A stretch of 64,000 nt of DNA from an uncultured Clostridia bacterium (GTDB taxonomy: Bacteria > Bacillota > Clostridia > Christensenellales > UBA3700). The first letter of the stretch is position 1. Every line of letters starts with the position of its first letter. The notes under the pieces are model-generated. The model saw only the letters and a list, made by a program, of their open reading frames with translations. It was not told the DNA's origin and did not search any database. Position numbers and translations under genes: made by a program. This document shows, in pieces, positions 17,363 to 25,566 of this stretch. The DNA is taken from positions 62,001 through 126,000 of the forward strand of contig CALGRX010000002.1 of the NCBI GenBank assembly GCA_937880755.1, given 5' to 3'.

Positions 17363-17994
17363 ACTTCCTCTACTCTCACGAAGTTTTTGATAAAGCTTCT
17401 TCTATGTATAGGGCAAGGTCCTATCTCCTTGATAGCCTCTATATGCTTTGCCGAGCCGTAGCCCTTGTTGGAAGCAAAGCCGTATTGCGGATAGATAGCG
17501 TCGTACTCTTGCATCAGTCTATCCCTATACACCTTGGCAACGATAGAGGCGCACGCAATGCTATAACTCTTGGCGTCGCCCTTGATTATGCTCTCCACCT
17601 CGCAATCTACGTCGATATTGACGGCGTCTATCAGCACGACTTGAGGCTTGACGTCGATATTTTCGACGCACCTCTTCATACAAGTCTTGGTGGCTTGCAA
17701 AATGTTGATTTGGTCTATTTCCTTCTCGTCCATACTCTCTATGCGGTAGGCTATCGCCTTGTCGAGTATTAGGTCGTAGAGTTGTTCTCTCTTTTTTTCG
17801 CTCAGTTTTTTGCTATCGTTGACGCCTTGAATAATGTCCTCTTGCGACAACGGCATTATCACGCACGCCACCACCACGGGTCCCGCGAGCGGTCCTCGCC
17901 CCACCTCGTCTATACCGCCTATGAGGCTTACGCCGTCGGCGAGATATGCCTTTTCGTATTCTAACATCGTCATCGTGTCGTGCCTTGTCGCCAT
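17359..17994 (-). CDS. rnhB: Ribonuclease HII
   Basis: Removes ribonucleotides from DNA and RNA from RNA-DNA hybrids. 211 residues. The diagnostic GIDEVGRGPLAGPVV (about 27-41) carries the first catalytic Asp-Glu pair; DSKKLSEKKREQL, VLIDAV and KGDAKSYSIACASIVAKVYRD complete the active site. I keep ATG 17994 because GGAGA sits 6-7 bases upstream inside the end of rbgA; later in-frame ATGs at 17973 and 17967 lack this. Shares a transcript with rbgA and yraN. Confidence 0.97.
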   Translation of the reverse strand: MATRHDTMTMLEYEKAYLADGVSLIGGIDEVGRGPLAGPVVVACVIMPLSQEDIIQGVNDSKKLSEKKREQLYDLILDKAIAYRIESMDEKEIDQINILQATKTCMKRCVENIDVKPQVVLIDAVNIDVDCEVESIIKGDAKSYSIACASIVAKVYRDRLMQEYDAIYPQYGFASNKGYGSAKHIEAIKEIGPCPIHRRSFIKNFVRVEEV

Positions 17995-17995
17995 A

Positions 17996-18841
17996 TTATT
18001 TCTCCGGATAATCGAGCATTATTTTGCCGAATTTTTGCTTCCTAAAGTCGTCCATAATGATAGACGCCACTCTGTCGGAGTCGTATTCGCCTCTCACCTT
18101 TTGCACGCCTCTTGCCTTACCAACGGCGTCGAAAATCTCCTCGTAACTATGCTCGAAGCCGTCTATGCCGTATCGGTTACAAAACTCGTCTATACCCCTA
18201 TCTTTGCAAAAATCTATAAATTCGATAGCCAGCTCGTCCACTCTCACCACGTCTTCTTTTATCGAACCCACGAAAGCGAGATTGACTGCTTTGCCTTGGT
18301 CCTCGAATGACGGCGGTAGAGTGCCCGGAGTATCGAGTAGTTCTATTCCCTCGTCTAGTCGCACCCATTGCTTGCCACGCGTCACCCCGGGACGATTGCC
18401 CGTCACGGCTCTTTTGCCGGCGCATAGGCAGTTGATAAGGGTTGACTTACCGCTGTTAGGCACGCCCACGACCATTGCTCTCACAATCTTGTTGACGCCC
18501 TTTTCTCTATATTTGGATATGACGGCGGAGTTGATTTTTTTCAGTCCGTCCAAGACGGCGTTGCGCTCCTTGTTGCCCACGCTACTCACCGCCAAAGCCG
18601 TTGCGCCTCGGCTTGCGAAGTAGTCGAGCCAAACTTTGACTTCTCCGCTTGGCACGAGGTCCTTTTTGTTGAGTACGTACAACACGGGCTTGCCGGCTAT
18701 CATTTCGTCAAACTTGGGGTTGATACACGAGGCCACAGCCCTGCAATCGAGCACGTAAATTACGCAATCAACTTGCTTGATTGCGTCTTGCATCATTCTC
18801 ATTGCTTTGGTCATGTGACCTGGGTACCACTGTATGTGCAT
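17996..18841 (-). CDS. rbgA: Ribosome biogenesis GTPase RbgA (YlqF)
   Basis: Circularly permuted GTPase needed for late 50S maturation. 281 residues. N-terminal IQWYPGHMTKAM; the G motifs are in permuted order, with NKKD (G4, about 58) before GVPNSGKST (G1, about 124) and then DTPG (G3, about 169). The C-terminal helical domain contacts rRNA. It overlaps the DUF1292 stop by one base. Placement among trmD, rimM, rpsP and rnhB is the normal Firmicute ribosome-assembly neighbourhood. Confidence 0.97.
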   Translation of the reverse strand: MHIQWYPGHMTKAMRMMQDAIKQVDCVIYVLDCRAVASCINPKFDEMIAGKPVLYVLNKKDLVPSGEVKVWLDYFASRGATALAVSSVGNKERNAVLDGLKKINSAVISKYREKGVNKIVRAMVVGVPNSGKSTLINCLCAGKRAVTGNRPGVTRGKQWVRLDEGIELLDTPGTLPPSFEDQGKAVNLAFVGSIKEDVVRVDELAIEFIDFCKDRGIDEFCNRYGIDGFEHSYEEIFDAVGKARGVQKVRGEYDSDRVASIIMDDFRKQKFGKIMLDYPEK

Positions 18842-19134
18842 CAGTCTTGCATTTCCTCAAAGAGTCTATCGTAAATCTCAAATACGTTGGATATGATATT
18901 GACGTCCTCGATTGGCTTGATTTCGCCCCTCTCGCCGTCAAGCTCGAATACTTCTCCCGCCTCGTCGAGTTCGCCCTTGTCGAATATTTCCTTTTGGACC
19001 AAAATAGCGTACACCCTCTTGTCGTAAGGTATTACGGCTATTTGTTCGTACTCTACGGCTTTGCCGTTGCCGTCGTACAGCGTTACTGCGCCGTCGTACT
19101 CGGTGTCCAAAATTTGGTCAATCACGTTGTTCAT
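18841..19134 (-). CDS. DUF1292-family small acidic protein
   Basis: 97 residues, strongly acidic. The pattern VTLYDGNGKAVEYEQIAVIPYDKRVYAILVQ followed by an acidic stretch and the ending NIISNVFEIYDRLFEEMQD is typical of DUF1292 proteins, which usually contain VPxxPLxY-type beta segments and often sit near mltG or alaS in Firmicutes. The position here between trmD and rbgA is unusual. Nothing in the sequence shows enzymatic activity. Confidence 0.75.
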   Translation of the reverse strand: MNNVIDQILDTEYDGAVTLYDGNGKAVEYEQIAVIPYDKRVYAILVQKEIFDKGELDEAGEVFELDGERGEIKPIEDVNIISNVFEIYDRLFEEMQD

Positions 19135-19135
19135 A

Positions 19136-19810
19136 CTATTCCCCCTCCAGCAGGTCGGGTCGCCTGTCCTTGGTAATCTCTAATTGTTTTTGTCTACGCC
19201 ACTTGGCTATCTCGGCGTGGTTGCCCGATAGCAACACTTCCGGCACTTCCAAGCCCTCGAAGGTCTGCGGTCTAGTGTATTGAGGATATTCGAGAAGATT
19301 GCTCGCAAAGCTCTCCTCTTTGGTAGACTCGTTGCTACCCAATACCCCCTCGACGTACCTTGCCACGGCGTTGATAGTCACCATTGCGGGCAGTTCTCCA
19401 CCCGTGAGGACGTAGTCGCCTATGGATATCTCTCTATCCACGTCAAGGTCTATGACTCTTTGGTCAACGCCCTCGTAGTTGCCACAAATAAATAGTAGAT
19501 TGTCTTGCATAGACAACTCTTCCACTATCCTCTGCGACAATCTCTCGCCCTTTGGTGACATATATATTCTAAGATACTCGCGATTGGGGTCTATATGGTT
19601 GATAGCCGAGTGCAAAGGTTGTGGCGTCATCACCATGCCCGCGCCTCCGCCGAAGGGATAGTCGTCGCACTTTTTGTGCTTGTCCTCCGAAAAGTCCCTA
19701 ATATTGACCACGCCAACGTCAAGCAATCCTTTGTCGATTGCCTTGCCTATGATACTTGCGTTGAGCGCGTCGAACGTTTCGGGGAATAGAGTCGCTATCC
19801 TAATCTTCAT
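19136..19810 (-). CDS. trmD: tRNA (guanine-N1-)-methyltransferase TrmD
   Basis: Methylates G37 next to the anticodon, preventing frameshifts. 224 residues. SPOUT-class knotted fold with the family motifs FPFGGGAG-like segment (DDYPFGGGAGMVM, about 51-63), FICGNYEGVDQR and SIGDYVLTGGELPAM (S-adenosylmethionine site). It overlaps rimM by 11 bases, indicating translational coupling in the rpsP-khpA-rimM-trmD unit. Confidence 0.98.
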   Translation of the reverse strand: MKIRIATLFPETFDALNASIIGKAIDKGLLDVGVVNIRDFSEDKHKKCDDYPFGGGAGMVMTPQPLHSAINHIDPNREYLRIYMSPKGERLSQRIVEELSMQDNLLFICGNYEGVDQRVIDLDVDREISIGDYVLTGGELPAMVTINAVARYVEGVLGSNESTKEESFASNLLEYPQYTRPQTFEGLEVPEVLLSGNHAEIAKWRRQKQLEITKDRRPDLLEGE

Positions 19811-20306
19811 AGAGAGCCAAATCCTCGTATGCTTGTCTGTCCAAGACTATTTTTTTGTTTTGCACGTCGGTGGACAGTATGATCCTCTCTATTGCGGGTA
19901 TCATCGACTGTCTACCGTCCACGCAGTCTATGACGTAGATATCCGCGCTACCGTATTGGAGAATATCATTGATTTTGCCTATACGCTCGCCCTCAATCTC
20001 CACGTCACAGCCTATCACGTCTACGATGAAGTATCTGTCCTTTGGAAGTTTTACGGCGTCCTTTCTGTCCACCGTAATATCGACGCCTCTCAATTCTTCC
20101 GCCTTGTTGCGGTCGTCCACGCCTTCCAAAGTCAAAAAAACGTCGTTCGCCGACACTCTTACGGATTTTACTCCGTACTTTTTGTCGGCGACGTAGACGC
20201 TGGTTAGTTGCTTAAACCGCGACAAGTCGTCGGTGAGAGGTACGACTTTGACCTCTCCTCTGATGCCTTGCGGTTTGGATATCGTTCCTATCGTGATTTT
20301 GTCCAT
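19800..20306 (-). CDS. rimM: Ribosome maturation factor RimM
   Basis: 16S/30S head maturation factor. 168 residues with the N-terminal beta-barrel opening ITIGTISKPQGIRGEVKV and a PRC-barrel C-terminal domain (YGSADIYVIDC and IPAIERIIL). It overlaps khpA by one base and trmD by 11 bases. Confidence 0.96.
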   Translation of the reverse strand: MDKITIGTISKPQGIRGEVKVVPLTDDLSRFKQLTSVYVADKKYGVKSVRVSANDVFLTLEGVDDRNKAEELRGVDITVDRKDAVKLPKDRYFIVDVIGCDVEIEGERIGKINDILQYGSADIYVIDCVDGRQSMIPAIERIILSTDVQNKKIVLDRQAYEDLALYED

Positions 20307-20539
20307 TACTTTTCGATAATCTCGACGGAAACCTTTTGGCTATTCTTGCCACTACCTGCCTTGACGAGGGTGCGGATAGCCTTGGCGATACGACCTTGTT
20401 TGCCTATCACCTTGCCTATCTCGCTCTTGTCGGCGATAATATTGATGACGAGGATGCCGTCGACCTCTTCCGATTTCACCTCGACGTTGTCCTTGTTGTC
20501 AACCAAGTTTTCTACGATAAATCTTACCAATTCTTCCAT
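20306..20539 (-). CDS. khpA: KH-domain RNA-binding protein KhpA (YlqC)
   Basis: 77-residue single type-II KH domain. The RNA-binding GxxG loop is in IGKVIGKQGRIAKAIR (about 41-56). In Firmicutes KhpA pairs with KhpB/Jag and binds many RNAs, affecting cell-wall growth. It lies between rpsP (11 bp) and rimM (1-base overlap), the conserved order. Confidence 0.95.
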   Translation of the reverse strand: MEELVRFIVENLVDNKDNVEVKSEEVDGILVINIIADKSEIGKVIGKQGRIAKAIRTLVKAGSGKNSQKVSVEIIEK

Positions 20540-20550
20540 AATTCGCCTTA

Positions 20551-20796
20551 TTACTTGATGATTTCTTGCTTCTTGAGGATGGCTCTTACCGTCTCGGTAG
20601 GTTGTGCGCCGTTAGCAAGCCATTTGAGAGCCTTTTCGCTGTCAACCTTGATTTCCGCAGGTTGCTTGGTTGGGTCGTAATATCCGATATTGTCGAGATA
20701 TTGTCCGTCTCTTGCTTTTCTCTCGTCGATTGCAACGATACGATAAAAAGGTGCTTTCTTTGCTCCCATTCTTGTAAGTCTGAGTTTTACTGCCAT
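20551..20796 (-). CDS. rpsP: Ribosomal protein S16 (bS16)
   Basis: 81-residue 30S protein. MAVKLRLTRMGAKKAPFYRIVAID at the start and ALKWLANGAQPTETVRAIL near the end are diagnostic. Strong RBS (AAAGGAG) upstream of ATG 20796. The 89-bp gap to ffh is AT-rich and may hold a second promoter. Confidence 0.98.
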   Translation of the reverse strand: MAVKLRLTRMGAKKAPFYRIVAIDERKARDGQYLDNIGYYDPTKQPAEIKVDSEKALKWLANGAQPTETVRAILKKQEIIK

Positions 20797-20885
20797 TGTT
20801 TTTCTCCTTTGTGGTCTTGTCGACCGAAATTTATATTATTTTTATTTTTTATCATATTATTGTGGCAATTCTTTGCCCATTTTGC

Positions 20886-22211
20886 CTAAAAAGGCATCTT
20901 CAATCCGCGCTTGCCCATACCCGCCATTTTGTTCATCAGTTCTTTGGTCTGCGCAAATTGCTTGAGTAGGCTATTGACGTCTTGTATCGACGTACCAGAG
21001 CCTGCGGCGATACGCTTTTTTTGCGACGACTTGATGAGGTCGGGGTTCTTACGTTCCTTAGCCGTCATAGACAAGATAATTGCCTTGGTGCGAGCCATTT
21101 TTTGTTCGTCTATCTCGAGGTCTTGCCCCTTGAGTTTGCCCGCAAGCCCCGGTATCATACTCACCATTTGTTGCATATTGCCCATACTCTTCATCTTGTC
21201 GAATTGCATCAAGTAGTCGTCGAGAGTAAAACTGTTCTCTTTGAACTTCTTTTGCATCTCTTTGGCTTCTTCTTCGCTATAAGCGCTCTGCGCCTTTTCT
21301 ATCAAGGTCAGCACGTCGCCCATGCCGAGTATTCTCGAAGCCATACGGTCGGGATAGAATACCTCTATATCGCTGAGTTTTTCACCCGTTCCGCAAAACT
21401 TGATTGGTTTGCCCGTCACGGCTCTAATGCTCAGTGCCGCACCGCCTCGGGTGTCGCCGTCCAACTTGGTGAGCGCAACGCCCGTCACGTCCATCACTTC
21501 GTTGAACTTTTGCGCCACGTTGACCGCGTCTTGACCCGTCATAGAATCGACTACCAACAATATCTCGGTAGGATTAAATTCTTTCTTCAGTCCCGCTATC
21601 TCGTCCATCAACGTCTCGTCGATATGCAGTCTACCCGCGGTATCCACGATAAGCACGTCGTTGCAGTTGCTCTCGGCTTCTTTGATAGCCTCTCTGACTA
21701 TCTTGTTAGGCTGTATTTGCCCCATCTCGAAGACGGGCACGTTTGCGTTTTTGCCCACCACTTGCAACTGCTTGATTGCGGCAGGTCGATATATATCGCA
21801 CGCAACGAGCATTGGCTTTTTGCCTTGCTTGCGTAGCATCACGGCAAGTTTTCCGCACATAGTCGTCTTACCGCTACCTTGCAATCCGCACATAAGTATG
21901 ATTGTAGGCGGTTTGTCTGCTATCTCAATCTTGGAGTGACTGGTACCCATAATGGATATCAACTCTTCATTGACTAGTTTGATGACTTGCTGCGTAGGGT
22001 TGAGTCCCTTGAGTATGTCGTCGCCAACGGCTTTTTGGGACACGTTGTTGACAAACTGCTTGACAACGGAGAAGTTGACGTCGGCTTCCAACAGCGCCAC
22101 TCTCACCTCTCTCATTGCTTGTTTTACTTCCAATTCCGACAACTTTCCCTTATCTCTCAACTTAGAGAAGATATGCGATAGTCTGTCGCTCAGTCCGCTA
22201 AATGCTCCCAT
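20886..22211 (-). CDS. ffh: Signal recognition particle protein Ffh
   Basis: GTPase of the SRP; it binds signal sequences on nascent membrane proteins and hands them to FtsY. 441 residues: N domain (about 1-90), G domain with GLQGSGKTT (P-loop), DTAGRLHIDE and TKLDGDTRGGAAL, and a methionine-rich M domain (about 300-441) ending in KELMNKMAGMGKRG. RBS AGGAGA upstream of ATG 22211. The upstream ylxM is 7 bp away, the usual pair. Confidence 0.98.
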   Translation of the reverse strand: MGAFSGLSDRLSHIFSKLRDKGKLSELEVKQAMREVRVALLEADVNFSVVKQFVNNVSQKAVGDDILKGLNPTQQVIKLVNEELISIMGTSHSKIEIADKPPTIILMCGLQGSGKTTMCGKLAVMLRKQGKKPMLVACDIYRPAAIKQLQVVGKNANVPVFEMGQIQPNKIVREAIKEAESNCNDVLIVDTAGRLHIDETLMDEIAGLKKEFNPTEILLVVDSMTGQDAVNVAQKFNEVMDVTGVALTKLDGDTRGGAALSIRAVTGKPIKFCGTGEKLSDIEVFYPDRMASRILGMGDVLTLIEKAQSAYSEEEAKEMQKKFKENSFTLDDYLMQFDKMKSMGNMQQMVSMIPGLAGKLKGQDLEIDEQKMARTKAIILSMTAKERKNPDLIKSSQKKRIAAGSGTSIQDVNSLLKQFAQTKELMNKMAGMGKRGLKMPF

Positions 22212-22218
22212 AGTTCTC

Positions 22219-22542
22219 CTATTCTTCCAATATCGCCAAGGCTTGTTTGATTTCTTTTTTTTGCTCGTCGGTGGCTACCTTTTCAAATTCGAGCAGTAGC
22301 CTTTTCATCTCCAGCGTCTTTTTGACCAGCCCCAGTTTGCTCTCCATAGTGGTCAAGGTCTTCTCCGCCCTTATCAGTGCGTCCCTGACCCCTTGTGGCG
22401 ATATGCCGCATTCTTTGCCTATCTCGGCTAGCGACATATCCTCGTCGTAGTACATACTTATTAGCCTGCTTTGATAGTCCGTCAACAATCCACCGTAGAA
22501 GTCGTTGTATATACTCATATACAGTTTGTCTTGCTTTTCCAT
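22219..22542 (-). CDS. ylxM: YlxM/UPF0122 SRP-associated HTH protein
   Basis: 107 residues. The sigma-70 region-4-like helix-turn-helix MSLAEIGKECGISPQGVRDALIRAEKTL (about 36-63) and the start YNDFYGGLLTDYQSRL are typical of UPF0122. In streptococci YlxM modulates the SRP GTPases. First gene of the ylxM-ffh unit, with its own promoter (22576-22604). Confidence 0.95.
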   Translation of the reverse strand: MEKQDKLYMSIYNDFYGGLLTDYQSRLISMYYDEDMSLAEIGKECGISPQGVRDALIRAEKTLTTMESKLGLVKKTLEMKRLLLEFEKVATDEQKKEIKQALAILEE

Positions 22543-22575
22543 ATCCGCCTGCTATAAAGTATTTTTCCTTTACAC

Positions 22576-22604
22576 TTATACCATAACTATTATACTCTTG
22601 TCAA
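22576..22604 (-). promoter_or_regulatory. Promoter of the ylxM-ffh-rpsP unit
   Basis: On the minus strand, consensus TTGACA (22599-22604), 17-bp spacer, GTATAA (22576-22581); TATAAG one base further is an alternative -10 (18-bp spacer). Confidence 0.65.
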
Positions 22605-22613
22605 CGATTTTTA

Positions 22614-22644
22614 TCAAAAAAGCCAACCGAATACCCGATTGGCT
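22614..22644 (-). terminator. Terminator between ftsY and ylxM
   Basis: Hairpin with arms AGCCAA/TTGGCT at 22621-22644 plus two more pairs after one mismatch, followed on the minus strand by a T6 run. It separates ftsY transcription from the ylxM promoter just below it. Confidence 0.75.
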
Positions 22645-22687
22645 ATTTTATTTATCGAAGACTTGCAACTTCCTAATTTCAAAAGAT

Positions 22688-22707
22688 AAGGCGACTTACG
22701 TCGCCTT
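22688..22707. terminator. Second hairpin downstream of ftsY
   Basis: Perfect 8-bp stem AAGGCGAC/GTCGCCTT (22688-22695 with 22700-22707) and a 4-base loop. On the minus strand it is followed by TATCTTTTG, a weak T tract, so it could aid termination of ftsY transcripts. Confidence 0.5.
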
Positions 22708-22719
22708 AATTCCATTAGA

Positions 22720-22825
22720 GTTCGCCTTTATGGTAGGTAGCGAAACACCCCTTAACATCTTACTTTCGCCTTTATGGTAGGCAGCGAAACGCCCCTTAAC
22801 ATCTTACTTTCGCCTTTATGGTAGG
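22720..22825. repeat. 44-bp tandem repeat, 2.4 copies, inside an inverted repeat
   Basis: Units at 22720-22763, 22764-22807 and a partial at 22808-22825. Units 1 and 2 differ at only three positions. Each full unit has internal arms (TTTCGC or its near copy, and GCGAAA) that could pair. The array is flanked by CCATTAGA (22712-22719) and TCTAATGG (22829-22836), an 8-bp perfect inverted repeat. It lies in the 3' untranslated region of ftsY. Confidence 0.85.
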
Positions 22826-22906
22826 AAATCTAATGGTACTGTTATTATATACAAATTGTGCAATATTGTCAACTATTTTGCAACATTCTATAACTTATCA
22901 TAATTT

Positions 22907-23806
22907 TTATATCTCCAATATACCTTGGATAAAATCTCGTGCGTCGAACTCTTCGAGGTCGTCCACGCCTTCGCCTACGCCCACGTACACCACGGGCAGT
23001 TCTCTCTCCACCGATATGGCAAATACCACTCCGCCCTTGGCTGTGCCGTCGAGTTTGTTGAGTATTATGCCGTCTACGTCTATTATCTCGTCAAAGGCTT
23101 CCACTTGCGACACGGCGTTTTGTCCCGTGGTTGCGTCCAACACTATATAGGTGCGGTAGTCGCAGTCGGGCATTTCTCTCTCCACGACCTTGTTGATTTT
23201 GCCAAGTTCGTTCATCAAGTTTTTCTTGTTTTGCAGTCTACCCGCCGTGTCAATGAGTACTACGTCGGTACCTCTAGCCTTAGCCGACGACAGTGCGTCG
23301 AATACCACCGCCGCGGGGTCACTACCTTCTTCGTGCTTGATTATACGCACGTCGGAACGCTTTGCCCACACCTCGAGTTGTTCGGCAGCCGCCGCCCTAA
23401 AGGTGTCCGCCGCAGCGAGTACCACCGATTTTCCTTGATTGGTAAAGTAACGAGCAAGCTTGCCTATCGCCGTGGTCTTGCCTACGCCGTTGACGCCTGC
23501 CACCAATATCACTAGCGGATAGGTATAAGGCTCTATCTCGTAGTCGATACTGTCTATCATTATTTGTTTGAATAGCTCCTTGGCTTGCTCGGCTTTGGAC
23601 ACTCTCTGTTGATAGCAAGCCTCTTTGAGTTCCTCGATTATTTGTTCGCTGGCTTCCACGCCCACGTCGCCCGAGATAAGCACCTCTTCCAACTCGTCGT
23701 AGAAGTCGTCGTCAAGTTCTCTACCCGTAAAGAGGGAATAGAACTTCTTGGAGAGACTCTCTCTCGTCTTTTTCAGTCCTTCGGCTATTTTGCTGAATAA
23801 TCCCAT
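22907..23806 (-). CDS. ftsY: SRP receptor FtsY
   Basis: Membrane-associated GTPase receptor for the SRP. 299 residues from ATG 23806 (MGLFSKIAEGLKKTRESL), chosen for AAGGAG four bases upstream; the open frame extends to 23851 without an RBS. NG domain with GVNGVGKTT, DTAGRLQNKKN and LNKLDGTAKGG. The acidic A domain seen in proteobacteria is absent, as usual in Firmicutes; the N-terminal amphipathic helix likely does membrane contact. It has its own unit, upstream of ylxM-ffh. Confidence 0.97.
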   Translation of the reverse strand: MGLFSKIAEGLKKTRESLSKKFYSLFTGRELDDDFYDELEEVLISGDVGVEASEQIIEELKEACYQQRVSKAEQAKELFKQIMIDSIDYEIEPYTYPLVILVAGVNGVGKTTAIGKLARYFTNQGKSVVLAAADTFRAAAAEQLEVWAKRSDVRIIKHEEGSDPAAVVFDALSSAKARGTDVVLIDTAGRLQNKKNLMNELGKINKVVEREMPDCDYRTYIVLDATTGQNAVSQVEAFDEIIDVDGIILNKLDGTAKGGVVFAISVERELPVVYVGVGEGVDDLEEFDARDFIQGILEI

Positions 23807-23899
23807 AATTCTCCTTAGGCTTATGATACTATATTGCAACCGACTTTTCAAGTCGTTTTCAAAAATTTTTATAGGTTTTACAAATACTTGTCCACACGC

Positions 23900-24090
23900 A
23901 CCGCAATGACATATCGTTTTGTCATTCCGTTGTGTACATTTTGCGTTAGCAAAGCGTAGAGCGACAATCCCAACTTATTTATGTCATTGCGAAGTATACG
24001 CAGTATACTGTGGCAATCTCAATCATTATTTAGCCTCCTTTGTGCAAAGGTAGGTGGCTTGCCGTTTGGTAAGACGGAGGGATTGTTTGA
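23900..24090. repeat. Composite dispersed intergenic repeat, copy R1
   Basis: Several modules recur elsewhere in the window. 23903-23911 holds CGCAATGAC. 23981-24019 runs from TGTCATTGCGAAG to CTGTGGCAATCTC with an AGTATA/TATACT hairpin. 24031-24058 holds a CCTCCTTTG/CAAAGG hairpin. 24064-24090 ends in GACGGAGGGA. Related copies are at 32711-32771, 43365-43495, 50175-50254 and 52113-52374. No ORF on either strand is convincing here. Confidence 0.75.
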
Positions 24091-24199
24091 CAACAAAAAT
24101 AGTGGAGAAGGACTTTACGAGTCGATTATTTATCTTTACTTATCCAGCACGTCGGATATCGTGATAGAGAGGAATATTTATGCTAAACGTATAATATGC

Positions 24200-24228
24200 T
24201 TTACAAAATACAAAAAGTATAATATAAT
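24200..24228 (+). promoter_or_regulatory. Promoter of the CNNM/CBS gene
   Basis: TTTACA (24200-24205), 17-bp spacer, TATAAT (24223-24228), with AAGGAG and ATG about 20-30 bp downstream. Confidence 0.7.
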
Positions 24229-24257
24229 ATTTTATATTTATAAAAGGAGCATATCAG

Positions 24258-25538
24258 ATGTCAGTCCCGTTATACGTTGTGGCAATAGTAATATTATTGA
24301 TTTTGTCCTCGTATTTTTCCGCTACCGAAACGGCGTTTAGTTCTCTTAACAAAATTAAGATCAGAAGTCTTGCTACCAGCAACTCTAAGAAGTCGCGTTT
24401 GGTAGCCAAGCTGTGCAATGATTACGATTCGCTCATATCGACGATACTCGTTGGCAACAACATAGTCAACATAGTACTTACTACGTTATCTACTTTGCTA
24501 TTCGTCAAGATTATGGGCGACAACTCGCTAGCGCCTACCGTTTCGACTATCGTTATTACGGTGGCGGTTTTGATTTTTGGTGAGATTACGCCCAAGACGA
24601 TAGCTAAGCGCAATCCCGAATCTTTCGCTCATTTTAGCGCGCCCTTCATATTAGTGGTGTCTTATACGCTTATGCCTATCGTATGGCTGTTCGGCCTATG
24701 GCAGAAGCTCGTCAACAAAATTTTCAAGCGCAAGGACGACGACAACATCACTGATCAAGAGCTCATCACCATAGTCGACGAAGCCGAGACGGAAGGCGGA
24801 CTCAACGAATACGAGAGCGAGCTTATACGTAGCGCCATAGAGTTTGACGACCTCACAGTTATGGACATACTTACGCCGAGGGTGGACGTAGTGAGCGTAG
24901 AGTACGGCGCCAAGATGACGGACGTTTTGCAAGTATTCCGTGAGACGGGCTATTCTCGTTTGCCCGTCTACAAAGACAGCATCGACACGATAGTGGGCAT
25001 TATCAACGAAAAGGACTTTTACAAGGTATACCTAGACGGTCAAAAGACCTTCAACAAGATTATCGTCAAAAACGTCATCTACGCTACGCCTCGTATGAAG
25101 ATATCCATACTCTTGCGTAGACTGCAAAAAGCCAAGATTCATCTTGCCATAGTAGTGGACGAGTTTGGCGGAACGATGGGTATCGTAACTCTCGAGGATA
25201 TTCTTGAAGAACTAGTCGGCGATATATGGGACGAGCACGACGAGGTGGTAGAGGATTTCGTCCAAATCACCGACGACAAGTTTAGCGTGCTGGGCGAGGT
25301 AGGCTTGGAAGAATTTTTTGAATACTTCGACGTCAACAAGGCGGGCGAAGAATACGAGTCTATGACGGTGAGCGGTTTCGTAACGGAGAAACTTGGACAC
25401 GTACCGACTGTTGGGGATACGATAGAATTTGAAAACTTGTCCATCGCCGTCAAGAGGACGGAATATAATAAGATTGTGTCGGTAGAAGTGGTAGTAACCC
25501 CCAAGCAAACCGACGAAGAAAACGAAGAAAACAAATAA
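24258..25538 (+). CDS. CNNM/CorC-type (hemolysin C family) membrane protein with CBS domains
   Basis: 426 residues: an N-terminal DUF21/CNNM membrane domain (hydrophobic segments near 1-25, 65-90, 95-112, 130-150; FSATETAFSSLNKIKI and FGEITPKTIAKRNPE are typical), two CBS domains (TPRVDVVSV...YSRLPVYKDS, and the segment around IHLAIVVDEFGGTMGIVTLEDILEE) and a C-terminal transporter-associated domain. Such proteins are implicated in Mg2+/Co2+ or Na+ efflux; the hemolysin label is historical. It is the first gene of a plus-strand run and is 28 bp from ileS, so probably co-transcribed with it. Confidence 0.94.
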   Translation: MSVPLYVVAIVILLILSSYFSATETAFSSLNKIKIRSLATSNSKKSRLVAKLCNDYDSLISTILVGNNIVNIVLTTLSTLLFVKIMGDNSLAPTVSTIVITVAVLIFGEITPKTIAKRNPESFAHFSAPFILVVSYTLMPIVWLFGLWQKLVNKIFKRKDDDNITDQELITIVDEAETEGGLNEYESELIRSAIEFDDLTVMDILTPRVDVVSVEYGAKMTDVLQVFRETGYSRLPVYKDSIDTIVGIINEKDFYKVYLDGQKTFNKIIVKNVIYATPRMKISILLRRLQKAKIHLAIVVDEFGGTMGIVTLEDILEELVGDIWDEHDEVVEDFVQITDDKFSVLGEVGLEEFFEYFDVNKAGEEYESMTVSGFVTEKLGHVPTVGDTIEFENLSIAVKRTEYNKIVSVEVVVTPKQTDEENEENK

Positions 25539-25566
25539 TCACACATACACACTTAGGAGGCAACAA

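Noticed and set aside
22720..22825. Short CRISPR-like array (44-bp units)
   Set aside because: Units are contiguous with no unique spacers between them, and there are no cas genes nearby. It is a tandem repeat.
23981..24019. attL/attR core of the phage cassette
   Set aside because: Similar modules occur at five intergenic sites, so they are a repeat family, not a unique attachment site.
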